DNA of 64,000 nucleotides. Origin: Yamadazyma tenuis. Its lineage: Eukaryota > Ascomycota > Pichiomycetes > Serinales > Debaryomycetaceae. The position numbers and the translations under genes are program-made. The DNA lies in contig NC_089466.1 of assembly GCF_029203305.1 (NCBI RefSeq), positions 682,001 to 746,000 of the forward strand, read 5' to 3'. Below the pieces are notes generated by a model. The model had not been told where the DNA came from, ran no database searches, and was given only the letters and a program-made list of their open reading frames with translations. Below are positions 8,887-18,685 of the stretch, one piece after another (within the stretch, counting starts at the first letter, position 1; every line of letters starts with the position of its first letter).

Positions 8887-10590
8887 ATGACTCAAATGTC
8901 TCCATCCTTGGATAAGGTCGACGACTTCTTGTCCCAGCTCTCACAGCTCTCACAAGAGAGGTTATCGGAGGACCAAAATCGCCAGCAAGCATTGGAGAGG
9001 AACATCCAGCTGTTGAGGCTGCTGTCATCTTCTCCTCATAAGCGACTTGACTCGTTTACTCCTTCAAAACCCGCCTACACCGACGTCCCGCTGTTGAAGT
9101 TCAACAGAGATAAGCGTTTAGGGAATACGCCTCCCCCCAAACCACAGAGACCAAAGCCAAACCTTCAGGAGTCTCGGGATGAGTCTCCACCACCACTACT
9201 TCCCAGAAGAAGGGAGGAAACTCCACCAGCTTTGCCCCGACGCCGGGACGCTTCAGAGGACGAACAAACACCACCATTGCCACAAAGAAGATATTTGAAG
9301 ACACCTCCACAAAAGCCTTCTCAGAAACCAGGAGACTTTACCATAGACTTGGTCAAACCAGTACTGGCCCCAACAGCACACAAAATCAAACCCTTGGCTT
9401 CCAGGGGCTCTTCCAACCAAAGAGAGGTTTCAGATAGTCAGGAGAAGAGATTCAGGTCATTTGCTGAGGTTGAAAACTCTATTAAGGGAGAACCTGCCAA
9501 ACCTGCCAAACCTTCCAAATCGGATGGGTTAAGTTCCAGTATTTCTCCTAGTTCCGCTACCTCAGGTGTCGTCGATGCTGTAGCTGCCAGTCAGAATTCA
9601 AAGCCACTTGGAGAAAAACCGGTGATAGCTGCTAAGTTTGTTCCTCAGACCGATGAAGTTGAAGTGGTTTCTCCCACCCGTGGTATACGCTCGACTTCAT
9701 GGATTGACAGTGCCCAGAGTCGGTCTCCAATAAGAAATAGATCTCCTGTGACGCCTATAACTATGAAGCCGAAACCTCAGGTGAAGCCCAAGGTAGAAGC
9801 AAATTTGGAAACCAAAGCAACCCCTAAGCCTGTAATAATCAAACCAAAGCCCATAGTGGAAACGTTTACGAAGCCTTCCTATGATAACTATAAGCTGAAA
9901 GATAATGAACCTCTTTTGAGCCAACTTGCAAAGATGAAAGATAAACCCAAGCCTGTGCCCAAGCCTAAACCAGCTGATTTAGCCAAGTACGATGAGAATA
10001 CCACTACTGAGTTGAAAACACAATTGACTAAGCTTGCGTCTAACAAGACCAGTTCCCAACCTATAAAGCCCATAAAACCATCGGTGATGAAGTACAAAGA
10101 GCAGGATACAAGCTTACTAAATTCCCAGATCAGCAGACTCGGGAAGCGTACGGCTTTGGAGTCGGCTCCTGTGGATTTTAAATCGCAGTTGAACTCAATT
10201 ATCAGAGTTACCACTGCTCCTCAACTAGGAGGTCCACCAGCTACAAAACTCCATCAACTAGAAAGAAGTCAAAGTTTTCCCATAGAGAAGAGACCCGACA
10301 CCGAGTCCACAAGCAAGTTGACACACCCACAGAAGTCTCGTGCTAAAGGACCCAAGAGACGTTTGCCCAAGAACCTTAATAGAGGCACCAGTATGCCCTC
10401 CAGTGCTGAGGCCAAGAAGTTCCCGCCGCCTACAAACAAGGACTCTACTCTTGAAACAAAGAAGGCCTCCACTCCCGAAACCAAGAAGGTGCCGCCGCCT
10501 ATAAATAAGGCCTCCAAGCCTAAGCCCAAAACCCAACCCGTAGAAGACGTTAAAACCTCCCTTCAATTCAAAGGAGAAGTATTCATATAG
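8887..10590 (+). CDS. Bsp1-like cortical actin-patch protein with capping-protein motif
   Basis: 567 residues, low complexity. The first ATG is 8887; the frame runs upstream without ATG, and a second ATG lies at 8896. The N-terminal third is Pro-rich with repeated PPPKPxRP and LPRRR segments, likely SH3 ligands. The middle carries short repeats of the form Y-K-x4-PLL/SLL-x-SQ-L. Near residues 478-494 is LTHPQKSRAKGPKRRLP, which fits the capping-protein-interaction pattern L-x-H-x4-R-x-K-x6-P seen in yeast Bsp1 and Aim21. Length and layout resemble S. cerevisiae Bsp1, which links synaptojanins and capping protein to actin patches. Aim21 is the alternative. Function is inferred from the motif and overall layout. 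Confidence 0.6.
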   Translation: MTQMSPSLDKVDDFLSQLSQLSQERLSEDQNRQQALERNIQLLRLLSSSPHKRLDSFTPSKPAYTDVPLLKFNRDKRLGNTPPPKPQRPKPNLQESRDESPPPLLPRRREETPPALPRRRDASEDEQTPPLPQRRYLKTPPQKPSQKPGDFTIDLVKPVLAPTAHKIKPLASRGSSNQREVSDSQEKRFRSFAEVENSIKGEPAKPAKPSKSDGLSSSISPSSATSGVVDAVAASQNSKPLGEKPVIAAKFVPQTDEVEVVSPTRGIRSTSWIDSAQSRSPIRNRSPVTPITMKPKPQVKPKVEANLETKATPKPVIIKPKPIVETFTKPSYDNYKLKDNEPLLSQLAKMKDKPKPVPKPKPADLAKYDENTTTELKTQLTKLASNKTSSQPIKPIKPSVMKYKEQDTSLLNSQISRLGKRTALESAPVDFKSQLNSIIRVTTAPQLGGPPATKLHQLERSQSFPIEKRPDTESTSKLTHPQKSRAKGPKRRLPKNLNRGTSMPSSAEAKKFPPPTNKDSTLETKKASTPETKKVPPPINKASKPKPKTQPVEDVKTSLQFKGEVFI

Positions 10591-10675
10591 ACAGCTAAGC
10601 AAGCAAGAACGCGAATTTTCACCAGCTTTTATCATATTGTGTAGTCCCGCACAAAATCTTACTTCAACACAAAGC

Positions 10676-11263
10676 ATGGAACAGATAACTGAAAAGGTTA
10701 ACGACGTGATTGCGGTGATTCCTCCCAAGTTGGAGCAGTTGCAGCAGTATTTCAAGCACCATTTTGTTCAGGACGTGGAGTCTTATATCGATGAATTCAA
10801 GTCTCTCGACTCTGATCAGGTACTCGAATCTTTCAAACAGCTCAAAGTCAATTCTGTCACCGTGACTATTTCCATCGTGGGGCTCACCACGCTCTTTGTA
10901 CTTGGACGTTTGTTATTTGGAGGTTCTTCTGCCACCTCGGAAGAGAAACCCAAGAAGAAAAAGAAGAAGACATCAAAAGCTAAGAAGGCCAATAAACAGA
11001 TTCAAGACCTCTTGGACAATTTTGAAACCACCTGGGTTCCACAAATCAATGATTATTTCAACGACTACAAGACAATGAAACCTGAAGATGCCCAGTACAA
11101 GTACAAGTATTTCCAGGAAATGTTATTGAAAGAATTATTCAAGTTGGATGAAGTTGACACCTTGGGAAACCCTGTCATCAGGGAAAACAGAAAGAAAGTC
11201 ATCCAGTTCATTCAGGACCACCAGAAAAGATTGGATGCGTTCAAGAAAGAAGTGGATTTGTAG
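10676..11263 (+). CDS. SNL1: Snl1-like ER membrane Hsp70 co-chaperone (BAG domain)
   Basis: 195 residues from the ATG at 10676, 85 bp after the preceding stop. One transmembrane helix lies at about 60-81, followed by a Lys-rich stretch (92-106) and a C-terminal three-helix BAG domain (about 105-190, including NKQIQDLLDNFETTW). Snl1 is a tail-exposed ER/nuclear-envelope protein whose BAG domain stimulates nucleotide release from Hsp70 and which associates with ribosomes and nuclear pore assembly (family knowledge). It has about 60 N-terminal residues before the membrane helix, more than I expect for the S. cerevisiae protein. Confidence 0.75.
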   Translation: MEQITEKVNDVIAVIPPKLEQLQQYFKHHFVQDVESYIDEFKSLDSDQVLESFKQLKVNSVTVTISIVGLTTLFVLGRLLFGGSSATSEEKPKKKKKKTSKAKKANKQIQDLLDNFETTWVPQINDYFNDYKTMKPEDAQYKYKYFQEMLLKELFKLDEVDTLGNPVIRENRKKVIQFIQDHQKRLDAFKKEVDL

Positions 11264-11297
11264 ATTGCACTACCATATACAATAATATAACATAGTA

Positions 11298-11807
11298 TCA
11301 ACTTTCAAACTCTTCTGGAGTAAGACGCCGGCCACCCTTCACTCCATACTCAGCAATTCCCAGTGGAAATGGATCAAATACATCGGTGAAAAGCGGCAAC
11401 TTATCACCCAACCAAAGGGCCCTGTTGGTGTGGTCCAAGAGGTCGTCCCCAGATTGTGGATGAATTAATACACTCAAGCTGCCGTGGTTCAATTGAAACC
11501 AACTAAGAACCCTGATGAATATTTCGGGACGGCACACGTCAACCTCCCAAAACTGCGTTGGATGAGGCCCTATGATCTGGTCGTTGGGCAACTTTTTGAC
11601 GATAACAGATCCGTCTTTGCCCTCTTTTGTAAACTCAGCTAGAAATTTGTCCCGCAAAAAGTTCGATTCTGACAATGATTTTTTATTGTGGGCAAAATAG
11701 TAGACATGGAAGTCGTAGTACTTAATGGGGTACTCGTACGAAAGTCCGAGAGTGGATTTGGTGGCACTCGAAGGGTCCTCGGGGTTCAATTTTGTTAAGT
11801 AATCCAT
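11298..11807 (-). CDS. DOPA 4,5-dioxygenase-family protein
   Basis: 169 residues matching the small DOPA-dioxygenase family: an N-terminal YDFHVYYF strand with candidate ligand His34, GPHP (His82), and the LIHPQSGDDLLDHT segment with His116 and His126 followed by ALWLG. Plant and fungal relatives open the aromatic ring of DOPA or catechols; the yeast members have no established substrate. The likely metal-binding histidines are all present, so the protein is probably active. The ATG at 11807 is supported by the family's N-terminal length. It converges on SNL1 with 34 bp between stops. Confidence 0.72.
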   Translation of the reverse strand: MDYLTKLNPEDPSSATKSTLGLSYEYPIKYYDFHVYYFAHNKKSLSESNFLRDKFLAEFTKEGKDGSVIVKKLPNDQIIGPHPTQFWEVDVCRPEIFIRVLSWFQLNHGSLSVLIHPQSGDDLLDHTNRALWLGDKLPLFTDVFDPFPLGIAEYGVKGGRRLTPEEFES

Positions 11808-12047
11808 GAGAACAGGAAAAGTGTGGAGTTGATTTTTGGAATCTCAATTTCCACAATTTTCTATCACCAGCTGAAGAGCCTTACTCAACCACCACCAGGA
11901 AAAATGCGTGCTTTGTGCCAAAGCTAATTTACAAATTGCAAATAAAATGTTTCTGACAGGTTGGTGGACACAAAAAGGTTAGTGGACACAAACAGGTTAC
12001 TGGGGGTTTAGGCAAGGTCATATATTTTATGGCTGCAAAATTAGTAT

Positions 12048-13952
12048 TTAGATGCCCAAGTCTTTCTTGACTAAGGCTTTGCAAATTGGGTGATAATTGT
12101 CGTTGGCTTCAAACGTCTTTATTGCAAAGTCCCGGGAAATATGTTTGGCTAACAACCGGTAACCTGGTCTAACGTACTTCATTCTCCCCACCGTGTGCAA
12201 CCAGCTTGCGAATCGTTGCACTGTGGTATCTGTTTCGGAATAAGAGCCGTATTTGATCAAAAGACTGCTGGTGTTGAAGATGATTTCAAAGTTCTGGCTT
12301 TCACTGTAATATGGATAAACATCAGGGAATACTCTTACCAACAAAGGATCAACATCCGTGGAATCAAGTTGTTTGGAGAGATTTCCAAGGAATACCAAAT
12401 GTTGGTTGGCATCAAAACTGGCAAAGTCCTTTTCTTGGTCAAAAGTGGCTTTAATCAAATCCACATCACCCTTTACAAAGGAAGAAATCCACTTATCAGC
12501 CAAATTAGTGCACTCATCTACCATACTGGTGTCGAAATTTTGATATTCGGGCAAACCAGGTGCAAAAAGCCATGCTTCAAAGTCAATAGAATCTAATACC
12601 TCTTGTTTCCCCTTTGGGACAAAAAACTCATACAACAGGTCAATGAATTGGAAGGAATCAATGGACTGGTACCGGAACTTTTTGAAGTAGAAAGGAATAA
12701 AGTCGTCAAACTCCTTAGTCCCTCCGAGCTTGTTCTCAAGGTAATAAAGGAAAGTGAACCCTTTATCGTAAGGAATTCTTGAGTAGAAGTCATCTGGATC
12801 TTGATTGGTGAGATTCCATATCAAAGAAGTCGATTCCACAGCCAAATCAGGAATGGTTTGAGCTAATTCACTCCAACCAAGATACGCTGCAAAATGCCTG
12901 TACTTCTCCCCATACTCCTCGTAATCTTGCCTTCCACTTCTTTTGGCCTTTATTGCGGCAATCGCTCCTAAGATTCTTCTTTCAAAGTATACCGTCCAAC
13001 CTTCGTTGAGCCAAAAGTGCTCCCATGAACAGTTTGTGACCAAGTTTCCAGCCCACGAATGGGCCAATTCGTGTGCAAGCACTTTCACTTGAGACCTGTC
13101 CTTGCAAAGTAAGGTTGGGGTTGCAAACGTGATGTTTGGATTTTCCATACCACCATACGGAAATGTCAGCGGTAAGACCAACACATCGAACTTGGACCAT
13201 TCGTATTTAAAAGTCAATTTTTCTGCCACTTGAATAAAGTCTTCCATGTCCTGCTCAAATTCCCATTGACATTCCTTGATCTTGGGTTCTTCTGAATATA
13301 CCAGTGATCTAGGACCAATTGGAGCGGAAACAATGTTACCTGAGGCAATGGCCACCAAGTAGGATGGGATTGGAATGGGCTGGTTGAAGTAATAAACATC
13401 CTTTTCAATGGTTTCCTCCGGTAACCCAGACATTAACACCTTCAGAGGCGAATATACCTTGTATTTAAACGGAGACTTGGCTCCTGGAGTGTCGAAGCAT
13501 GGAAATAAGGATCGAGCGTGTATCGGCTGGCACTGGGAAAACAAGTAGGGGCCAGTATCACCATTTATAAATTGAAGTGCCGTACACTTTTCTGTGGTGG
13601 CATAGGTTATAGACACAGAAAACTCTGAGTCGACAATGGTCTCCAAGGAGATTTCAAGTGGAGATCCAAAAGGTTCAGATATGGGAAGCATCGTGAATGG
13701 AGCTGACTTGTCGTTAACTGAAACCCCTTTTATATCCAAGTAAGAACAGTCTAAAGTCAATTTTGACACCCGTTTTGAAGCAAACTTTAAAACGTAAGTC
13801 ACCAGGCCAGAAACAGTTTTGTTGTCGAACGACACCACAAGGTCTAAGTTGCTTGACACTATATTCACGTCATAGTAGTTAGAAAGCGTGCAAGGGTCCA
13901 ATTCTGGGGAAATGGCAGGTCTTTTATGTTGAATGGCTTCTCTTCCTGTCAT
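12048..13952 (-). CDS. LAP2: Leukotriene-A4-hydrolase-type zinc aminopeptidase (Lap2)
   Basis: 634 residues, M1-family metallopeptidase. GGMEN (267-271) is the exopeptidase motif; HELAHSW (294-300) with Glu317 in LNEGWT supplies the zinc ligands His294, His298 and Glu317 and catalytic Glu295. The C-terminal alpha-helical domain typical of LTA4 hydrolases is complete. The S. cerevisiae ortholog (YNL045W) is a leucyl aminopeptidase with epoxide hydrolase activity. No N-terminal targeting signal is visible, so a cytosolic or nuclear location is likely. The ATG at 13952 is followed by a poorly conserved leader of about 20 residues. Confidence 0.88.
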   Translation of the reverse strand: MTGREAIQHKRPAISPELDPCTLSNYYDVNIVSSNLDLVVSFDNKTVSGLVTYVLKFASKRVSKLTLDCSYLDIKGVSVNDKSAPFTMLPISEPFGSPLEISLETIVDSEFSVSITYATTEKCTALQFINGDTGPYLFSQCQPIHARSLFPCFDTPGAKSPFKYKVYSPLKVLMSGLPEETIEKDVYYFNQPIPIPSYLVAIASGNIVSAPIGPRSLVYSEEPKIKECQWEFEQDMEDFIQVAEKLTFKYEWSKFDVLVLPLTFPYGGMENPNITFATPTLLCKDRSQVKVLAHELAHSWAGNLVTNCSWEHFWLNEGWTVYFERRILGAIAAIKAKRSGRQDYEEYGEKYRHFAAYLGWSELAQTIPDLAVESTSLIWNLTNQDPDDFYSRIPYDKGFTFLYYLENKLGGTKEFDDFIPFYFKKFRYQSIDSFQFIDLLYEFFVPKGKQEVLDSIDFEAWLFAPGLPEYQNFDTSMVDECTNLADKWISSFVKGDVDLIKATFDQEKDFASFDANQHLVFLGNLSKQLDSTDVDPLLVRVFPDVYPYYSESQNFEIIFNTSSLLIKYGSYSETDTTVQRFASWLHTVGRMKYVRPGYRLLAKHISRDFAIKTFEANDNYHPICKALVKKDLGI

Positions 13953-14030
13953 GTCACAATTAGTTATTCTAGGTGCGAAGTTTCAAATTGTAAATCAATG
14001 TATTGAGAGTCTATCTTACAATAAATATTA

Positions 14031-15503
14031 TCATGCGGTTGGGATTGGTTCAGCTTCAGCTTGAGGCTGCTTCTTCTTGTGTCTCTTCTTCGAAGCCTCG
14101 GCCACTAACTCCTCAAAAACACGGGCTTCTTCGGCCTCATCATCAGTTCTGGTGGTGGAGCTGAACACTTCGCCAATTAAGCGTAACCCTTTGGCTCTGG
14201 CGATTCTCTTTTCAAGAGGAACCTCCTTGTCGTACAACAAGTTGTCACAAACCGCCCGTACTGTCAACTGGATCTCAAAACGTGACCCAGACCACGCAGC
14301 AGCAAGCACTTTACCCATCAAGTACTGTTCCATTTCAGCGAATTCCTCAGGTGTATGCTTCTCGGGAATTTTTTCTTCCTTAACAGCTGCAGAAGCAGAA
14401 CCGTCGCCAGAATGTTCTCGTTGCTGTTGCTGTTGCTCCTGCTCCATATTCACTTTCATTTCTTTGAGCTTCAGTTCAAGAAGAGTTACCTCGTCTTCAG
14501 CAGCTTTAGTTTCTTCCTCAGCTTCTTGCTTGATCTTTGCTTCCTCTTCAGCTTCCTTCTTGGCATGGAACTCATTATCCTCTTGCATCTTTGTATACTC
14601 TTGCATAGTCAGCTGAGCGTCCAAGGCACTGGTGATAGTCTTAAAAGTGTCTCTGACAACCCCACCTTTCTCTTTCACAGACCACCAAAGACCACCAAGC
14701 CCCAAGAAGGTCTGGTTCTTTAAAAATATCTTCAGCTTCAACTTGTAGATTGATCCAATAGTGTGTAATATCTCAAGCCCAAAGCTCTCCATTTTCAAAG
14801 ACTCGGCTTCGTACTTCAATTTGGTTTTGAAGGATTCAGCAATATCAGCAGCCATGTCTGTCTCAGTGAATAGTGAAAGCCGGTTTACCAATTTGGTGGT
14901 CAACTCCTGTCTCATTTCGATCTTCTTGACCCGGCACTCTTCTTCATACTTTTCTAGTTCTTCTTTACGTCTCTTTTCCTCCTGTTCTTTCTTCGCTAAT
15001 TCAGTTGCATTGGCAGCCTCTGCGCTTTCCAAAAACAATTTGGAAGCCGACCCCGTAGTTTCTGAACTCGGCTGGTGGTGAGTAAACTCAGTTGTGGTTG
15101 TGGCTGTGGCTGTGGTGTTTGTGGCAGCGGTAGGTTCTGTGGGTTTGGTTTCAGATAACTCGGCTGATTTGGATAATTCTTGGAGCAAGGATAACTCCCC
15201 AATCCAATCTTTGAAAGCCTCTCCTCCAAAGATCATCAGGAAAAATTCAGAAGGATCCTCAAACCCTTCGGTCGGCACGCTTTCCTGTTTACCATACTTA
15301 TCATATTTGGCTCTTAAAGAGTCGTCACTTAAAACCTGATACGCCTCCCCCACCTCTTGGAACCGAGCGGCGGCTTCTGGGTCATTAGGATTTTTATCGG
15401 GATGCAAACGGATGGCGGCCTTTCGATATGCTTTCTTGATGTCCAAGGCAGTGGCCTCAGGCTTGATGCCCAACAAATCGTAGTATGTGGTGTCAACTAC
15501 CAT
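14031..15503 (-). CDS. CAJ1: Caj1/Djp1-type J-domain co-chaperone
   Basis: 490 residues. The J domain occupies about 4-72 with HPD at 34-36. The following EGFEDPSEFF and FGGEAFKDWIGEL segments are characteristic of Caj1/Djp1, and a DnaJ-X domain follows. A Thr/Ala-rich linker and long Glu/Lys-rich predicted coiled coils, including a Gln run, separate the halves. There is no zinc-finger domain, so it is a type II/III J protein. Family members work with cytosolic Hsp70; Djp1 assists peroxisomal and mitochondrial import. It is longer than Caj1 (391 residues), mostly from the low-complexity insert. The C-terminus is Lys-rich (KKRHKKK). Confidence 0.75.
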   Translation of the reverse strand: MVVDTTYYDLLGIKPEATALDIKKAYRKAAIRLHPDKNPNDPEAAARFQEVGEAYQVLSDDSLRAKYDKYGKQESVPTEGFEDPSEFFLMIFGGEAFKDWIGELSLLQELSKSAELSETKPTEPTAATNTTATATTTTEFTHHQPSSETTGSASKLFLESAEAANATELAKKEQEEKRRKEELEKYEEECRVKKIEMRQELTTKLVNRLSLFTETDMAADIAESFKTKLKYEAESLKMESFGLEILHTIGSIYKLKLKIFLKNQTFLGLGGLWWSVKEKGGVVRDTFKTITSALDAQLTMQEYTKMQEDNEFHAKKEAEEEAKIKQEAEEETKAAEDEVTLLELKLKEMKVNMEQEQQQQQREHSGDGSASAAVKEEKIPEKHTPEEFAEMEQYLMGKVLAAAWSGSRFEIQLTVRAVCDNLLYDKEVPLEKRIARAKGLRLIGEVFSSTTRTDDEAEEARVFEELVAEASKKRHKKKQPQAEAEPIPTA

Positions 15504-15599
15504 AATAACTAGCTAAAAAAATGTGATTATCACAGACATGCGAGAAGAGCCAGTGCGCAAAAAATATACACGACTTTGCATTCAACTATTTACAAGACC

Positions 15600-16562
15600 C
15601 TAGGCAGAATAATACACTTTTCTCAAGTCAATGAGCTTCTTTCCCCGACCACCGGCCAAGTCCTGCAAGCCTCTCTGTTTGGTGAGAGCCTCGACAAATC
15701 CTTTCACCACATTCATGGGGTTTCTCAGCTTATAGATCTTTCCTCTCAAGTCTTTGATACCAGCTGCTTGACACACCTCGAAGATCTTAGAGTTCACCCG
15801 GAGACCAAACCCGGCGGGCGCGGATTGGAGGAACAACTTCACTGCATGGTACTTGTAGTCAATGTCTCCCAAAATGGTTCTGTCTTCATACCGTTGCACT
15901 GGAGCCAAGTTTTTCACTGCATTCCAATGAGCTTTTACCAAGGCGGTTCTCATCCCATCACGCGACTTACCTTCTCCCAAGCCCACCATTCCATTTCCGT
16001 CTCCCACCACAGTCAAGGCAAAGAAGTTGGGGATTTTTCCCTTGGAGGTTTGACAACTAACTCTCTTCATCACCACTGGCCTCACGTATAATCGTTCAAT
16101 GTACCGTTTGTCCAACCCCGTTAACTTGGACAACCCTTCAGACACCCCACGGGACGTTGCGAAGTTGTCCTTTCGAGGACCTTTGCCGGGGCTGAATCTC
16201 AACTTTAAGTCTGAGCGATCGGGTGCTTGCACCTGAGGAATGTTGGGATATGGAGTCTTATTCACAGCTTGATTGGGATACAAAACCGGCTCATCCCACT
16301 TGGGATCGGTCTTGGAATAGTCTGTGTTTTGGAGTCCAAGCTTGGAAAGGGCGTTGGGACCTTGTTTGGTTAATTTCAAGATAGTGTCAGGTTCCACGAG
16401 GGACTCGGTGATTTTGATGCTTTGAAGAAGCTCGGGAGTGTAGAATTTCGACAAGTACGCAATGTGCTCTTCGGCCCGCTTGGTAGACTGCCTGGCCATA
16501 GGGCTGAAGCTTAAGCTCCGTATAAGCTGGGGACCAATCGAGCTCTTCACCGTCAGAAACAT
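15600..16562 (-). CDS. MRPS5: Mitochondrial small-subunit ribosomal protein uS5m
   Basis: 320 residues. A basic leader with a likely mitochondrial presequence precedes a fungal-specific N-terminal region (about 25-155). The S5 RNA-binding domain follows (VSCQTSKGKIPNFFALTVVG onward) with GDGNGMVGLGEGKSRDG, and the C-terminal S5 domain carries the APAGFGLRVN segment. uS5m sits in the mitoribosomal small subunit near the mRNA entry. The ATG at 16562 starts the presequence. Stops of this gene and of CAJ1-like lie in the same orientation, 96 bp apart from start to stop. Confidence 0.85.
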   Translation of the reverse strand: MFLTVKSSIGPQLIRSLSFSPMARQSTKRAEEHIAYLSKFYTPELLQSIKITESLVEPDTILKLTKQGPNALSKLGLQNTDYSKTDPKWDEPVLYPNQAVNKTPYPNIPQVQAPDRSDLKLRFSPGKGPRKDNFATSRGVSEGLSKLTGLDKRYIERLYVRPVVMKRVSCQTSKGKIPNFFALTVVGDGNGMVGLGEGKSRDGMRTALVKAHWNAVKNLAPVQRYEDRTILGDIDYKYHAVKLFLQSAPAGFGLRVNSKIFEVCQAAGIKDLRGKIYKLRNPMNVVKGFVEALTKQRGLQDLAGGRGKKLIDLRKVYYSA

Positions 16563-16660
16563 GTTCTCAACTGAAAAAAATTTCTACGATTCTACATTGA
16601 AACTTTTTCGGTGGTGCGGGCGCGTGCGCCGCCCAGGATTCCTCTATAATAGTCTATGAT

Positions 16661-18415
16661 CTAACAACATCCTTTTCCAGACTCAGCCACATGGCCGGCC
16701 TCAAGAAGCTCATCAAGCGGGTCCCCGGCTTCTAACTTCACCACCTTATCAGGATTCAAAACTGCGTGCGGGTCCAACAGATACTTGATTTTTCTCATCA
16801 AGTCCACCGCCGGCTGGCCTAGTTCCACTGGTAAAAATCTCCGTTTTCCTACCCCAACCCCGTGTTCTCCTGTGCAAGTCCCTTCAAACTGAAGGGTCCG
16901 TTCCACCATTCGGTCCACCGCCGCCTGGGCCTTCCCATAGTCCTTTTTGTTGTACAAAAGCAAAAAATGGCAGTTTCCATCTCCAATGTGGCCCATGGTT
17001 GCGAATTTTCCTTTGAATCCCAGACGGTTCAAATCATCATGAGTTTCGGAAATCACATCGGGGAGATTTGAAAGCGGCACAGCGATGTCGGTGGTCCAAC
17101 ACTGGACGTCATTCGGGTCGTCCAAAACCTTTTGACCGTGTTCAATGGTGGAAAAGAGCCCATTTCGTCTAGCAGACCAAAGTAAGGCATTTTCCTCCTC
17201 CGAGGTGGACAGCTCAAACTTCACAACTCCATTGTCTTTGGCGATTTGTTGCACGAGCTTTGTGTCTTGGTGAATCGATTCTTTGGTGGGCCCACCAATC
17301 TTCAACAAAAGCGTAGGCTTCTCAAGAAAAACTTTGGGCCGGCCCTTGGCATCGGTGATACCTCCAGCATTCACAAACCCCACCATGGTGGTATCAAGAA
17401 GCTCAATTGCATTCAACTGGAGCCCGCTCTTGGCCACAATAGTAGAAGCAGTTTTGGTGGCATCCTTCATCGTTGGGAACGTGGCAATACTCACATACTC
17501 GTACACGGGCTTGACATGAAGTTTTATGGTTATTTCGGTGATCAAGCCCAATGTTCCTTCCAGGCCAATGAACAAACGGGTCAAGTCGTAGCCAGCACTG
17601 GATTTTCTGGGCCGTTGTCTGGTCTTGAGAATGGTCCCGTCAGCCAAAACCACCGTCATGTTCACGACGTTTTCCTTCATGGTTCCGTAACGGTACGCAT
17701 TGGTACCGGAGGCAGACGTACTGGCCATACCACCCACGGTGGCACCCATGCCGGGATCAGGCCCAAAAATCAACCGTTTACCCTTCTCGTGGTCCTGTAA
17801 AAACTCAGCCAATTCCTGCCATCCCACCGCTGGTTGAACCACTACGTCCAAGTCATCGGGGTGGAATTCCAAGATTTTGTTCATCCTTGAAAACGATAAT
17901 GATACACTATAAGGACCTCTGGTGTGCATCGTGTGTCCTTCTAAGGAGGTCATTCCTGAGTTGGCAACAATTGGCACCCGGTACTTGTGGGCAATCTGGA
18001 CGATTTGAGACACTTGTTGTGTATCAGCCGGGCTTATGATTATACTGGGCTTGTTTTCTGCGGGTTTTGGAGGTCTGTGAGTGCTGAAGAAAAGGTCAGA
18101 AACGGCAAGAATCTCGTCTTCGGACACCGACCAGTTGTCTTCGCCTACCACTTGTTTCATCTCAGCAATTGCCACTTCGTATGTGTTTTTATCGGCGTAC
18201 TGGAGTGGTGGAACTGCATCGAGCGGTGCGGTCGAGCGAGTGTAGATGTCATTTCTACCACCGAAATAGGTGCTGCCAAAGTAAACCCCGGCGGCACCGG
18301 ACACAACAGCAGCCGATATGACTCCCACGCGTCCGGCGGTGGACAGAGGCTTAGGAGCTTGTGTGGTGCTGTATTGTCTTACAGTACGAGCAGCAGCTCT
18401 GAGTCGTGAAAACAT
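16661..18415 (-). CDS. DLD1: D-lactate dehydrogenase (cytochrome c), mitochondrial
   Basis: 584 residues. An Arg/Ser-rich presequence (1-28) is followed by a hydrophobic segment (about 29-53) that could anchor it in the inner membrane. The FAD-binding PCMH domain begins near 122 with ANSGMTSLEGHTMHTRG, and FAD-oxidase C-terminal motifs include GHIGDGNCHF and CTGEHGVGVGKRRF (from 514). Dld1 oxidises D-lactate to pyruvate, passing electrons to cytochrome c. The C-terminus has about 24 residues beyond the usual NPDKV end and closes with Gly-Lys-Gly-Cys-Cys, which is unusual. Start ATG at 18415. Confidence 0.85.
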   Translation of the reverse strand: MFSRLRAAARTVRQYSTTQAPKPLSTAGRVGVISAAVVSGAAGVYFGSTYFGGRNDIYTRSTAPLDAVPPLQYADKNTYEVAIAEMKQVVGEDNWSVSEDEILAVSDLFFSTHRPPKPAENKPSIIISPADTQQVSQIVQIAHKYRVPIVANSGMTSLEGHTMHTRGPYSVSLSFSRMNKILEFHPDDLDVVVQPAVGWQELAEFLQDHEKGKRLIFGPDPGMGATVGGMASTSASGTNAYRYGTMKENVVNMTVVLADGTILKTRQRPRKSSAGYDLTRLFIGLEGTLGLITEITIKLHVKPVYEYVSIATFPTMKDATKTASTIVAKSGLQLNAIELLDTTMVGFVNAGGITDAKGRPKVFLEKPTLLLKIGGPTKESIHQDTKLVQQIAKDNGVVKFELSTSEEENALLWSARRNGLFSTIEHGQKVLDDPNDVQCWTTDIAVPLSNLPDVISETHDDLNRLGFKGKFATMGHIGDGNCHFLLLYNKKDYGKAQAAVDRMVERTLQFEGTCTGEHGVGVGKRRFLPVELGQPAVDLMRKIKYLLDPHAVLNPDKVVKLEAGDPLDELLEAGHVAESGKGCC

Positions 18416-18554
18416 GCTTGGTAGTGATTTAAATCAACGGGTGAAAAAATACGAAGGTTTTAGTGCAAACAGTGCGATCACCGATCCTCACGTGCCAGAA
18501 TTCGGACTTGGGGGTAGCTGCCAATCAGGTTGACTGTTTATGGGTTTATATTCT

Positions 18555-18685
18555 TCCTGTTTCTGCAATGGCGAACTGTGGAGTTTGAGCCACAAAAGAT
18601 AGCGCGGGTCGTGCGGAGGTCGGTTACAGGTGCTGACCTGATCTTGATTTTGTTAGACGAATGCGGAAGCCTTTCAATCTCCACG
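18555..18685 (+). repeat. Upstream copy (R1) of a ~130-bp diverged direct repeat
   Basis: By eye this segment aligns with 21663-21790 in the same orientation, sharing TTTCTGCAAT, GCGCGGG/CCGCGGG, GTGCG-AGGTCGG, CTTGATTTTG and CTCCACG blocks, with one larger gap of about 5 bp. Identity looks to be around three-quarters. It ends exactly where the truncated orphan-gene copy begins. Confidence 0.75.
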
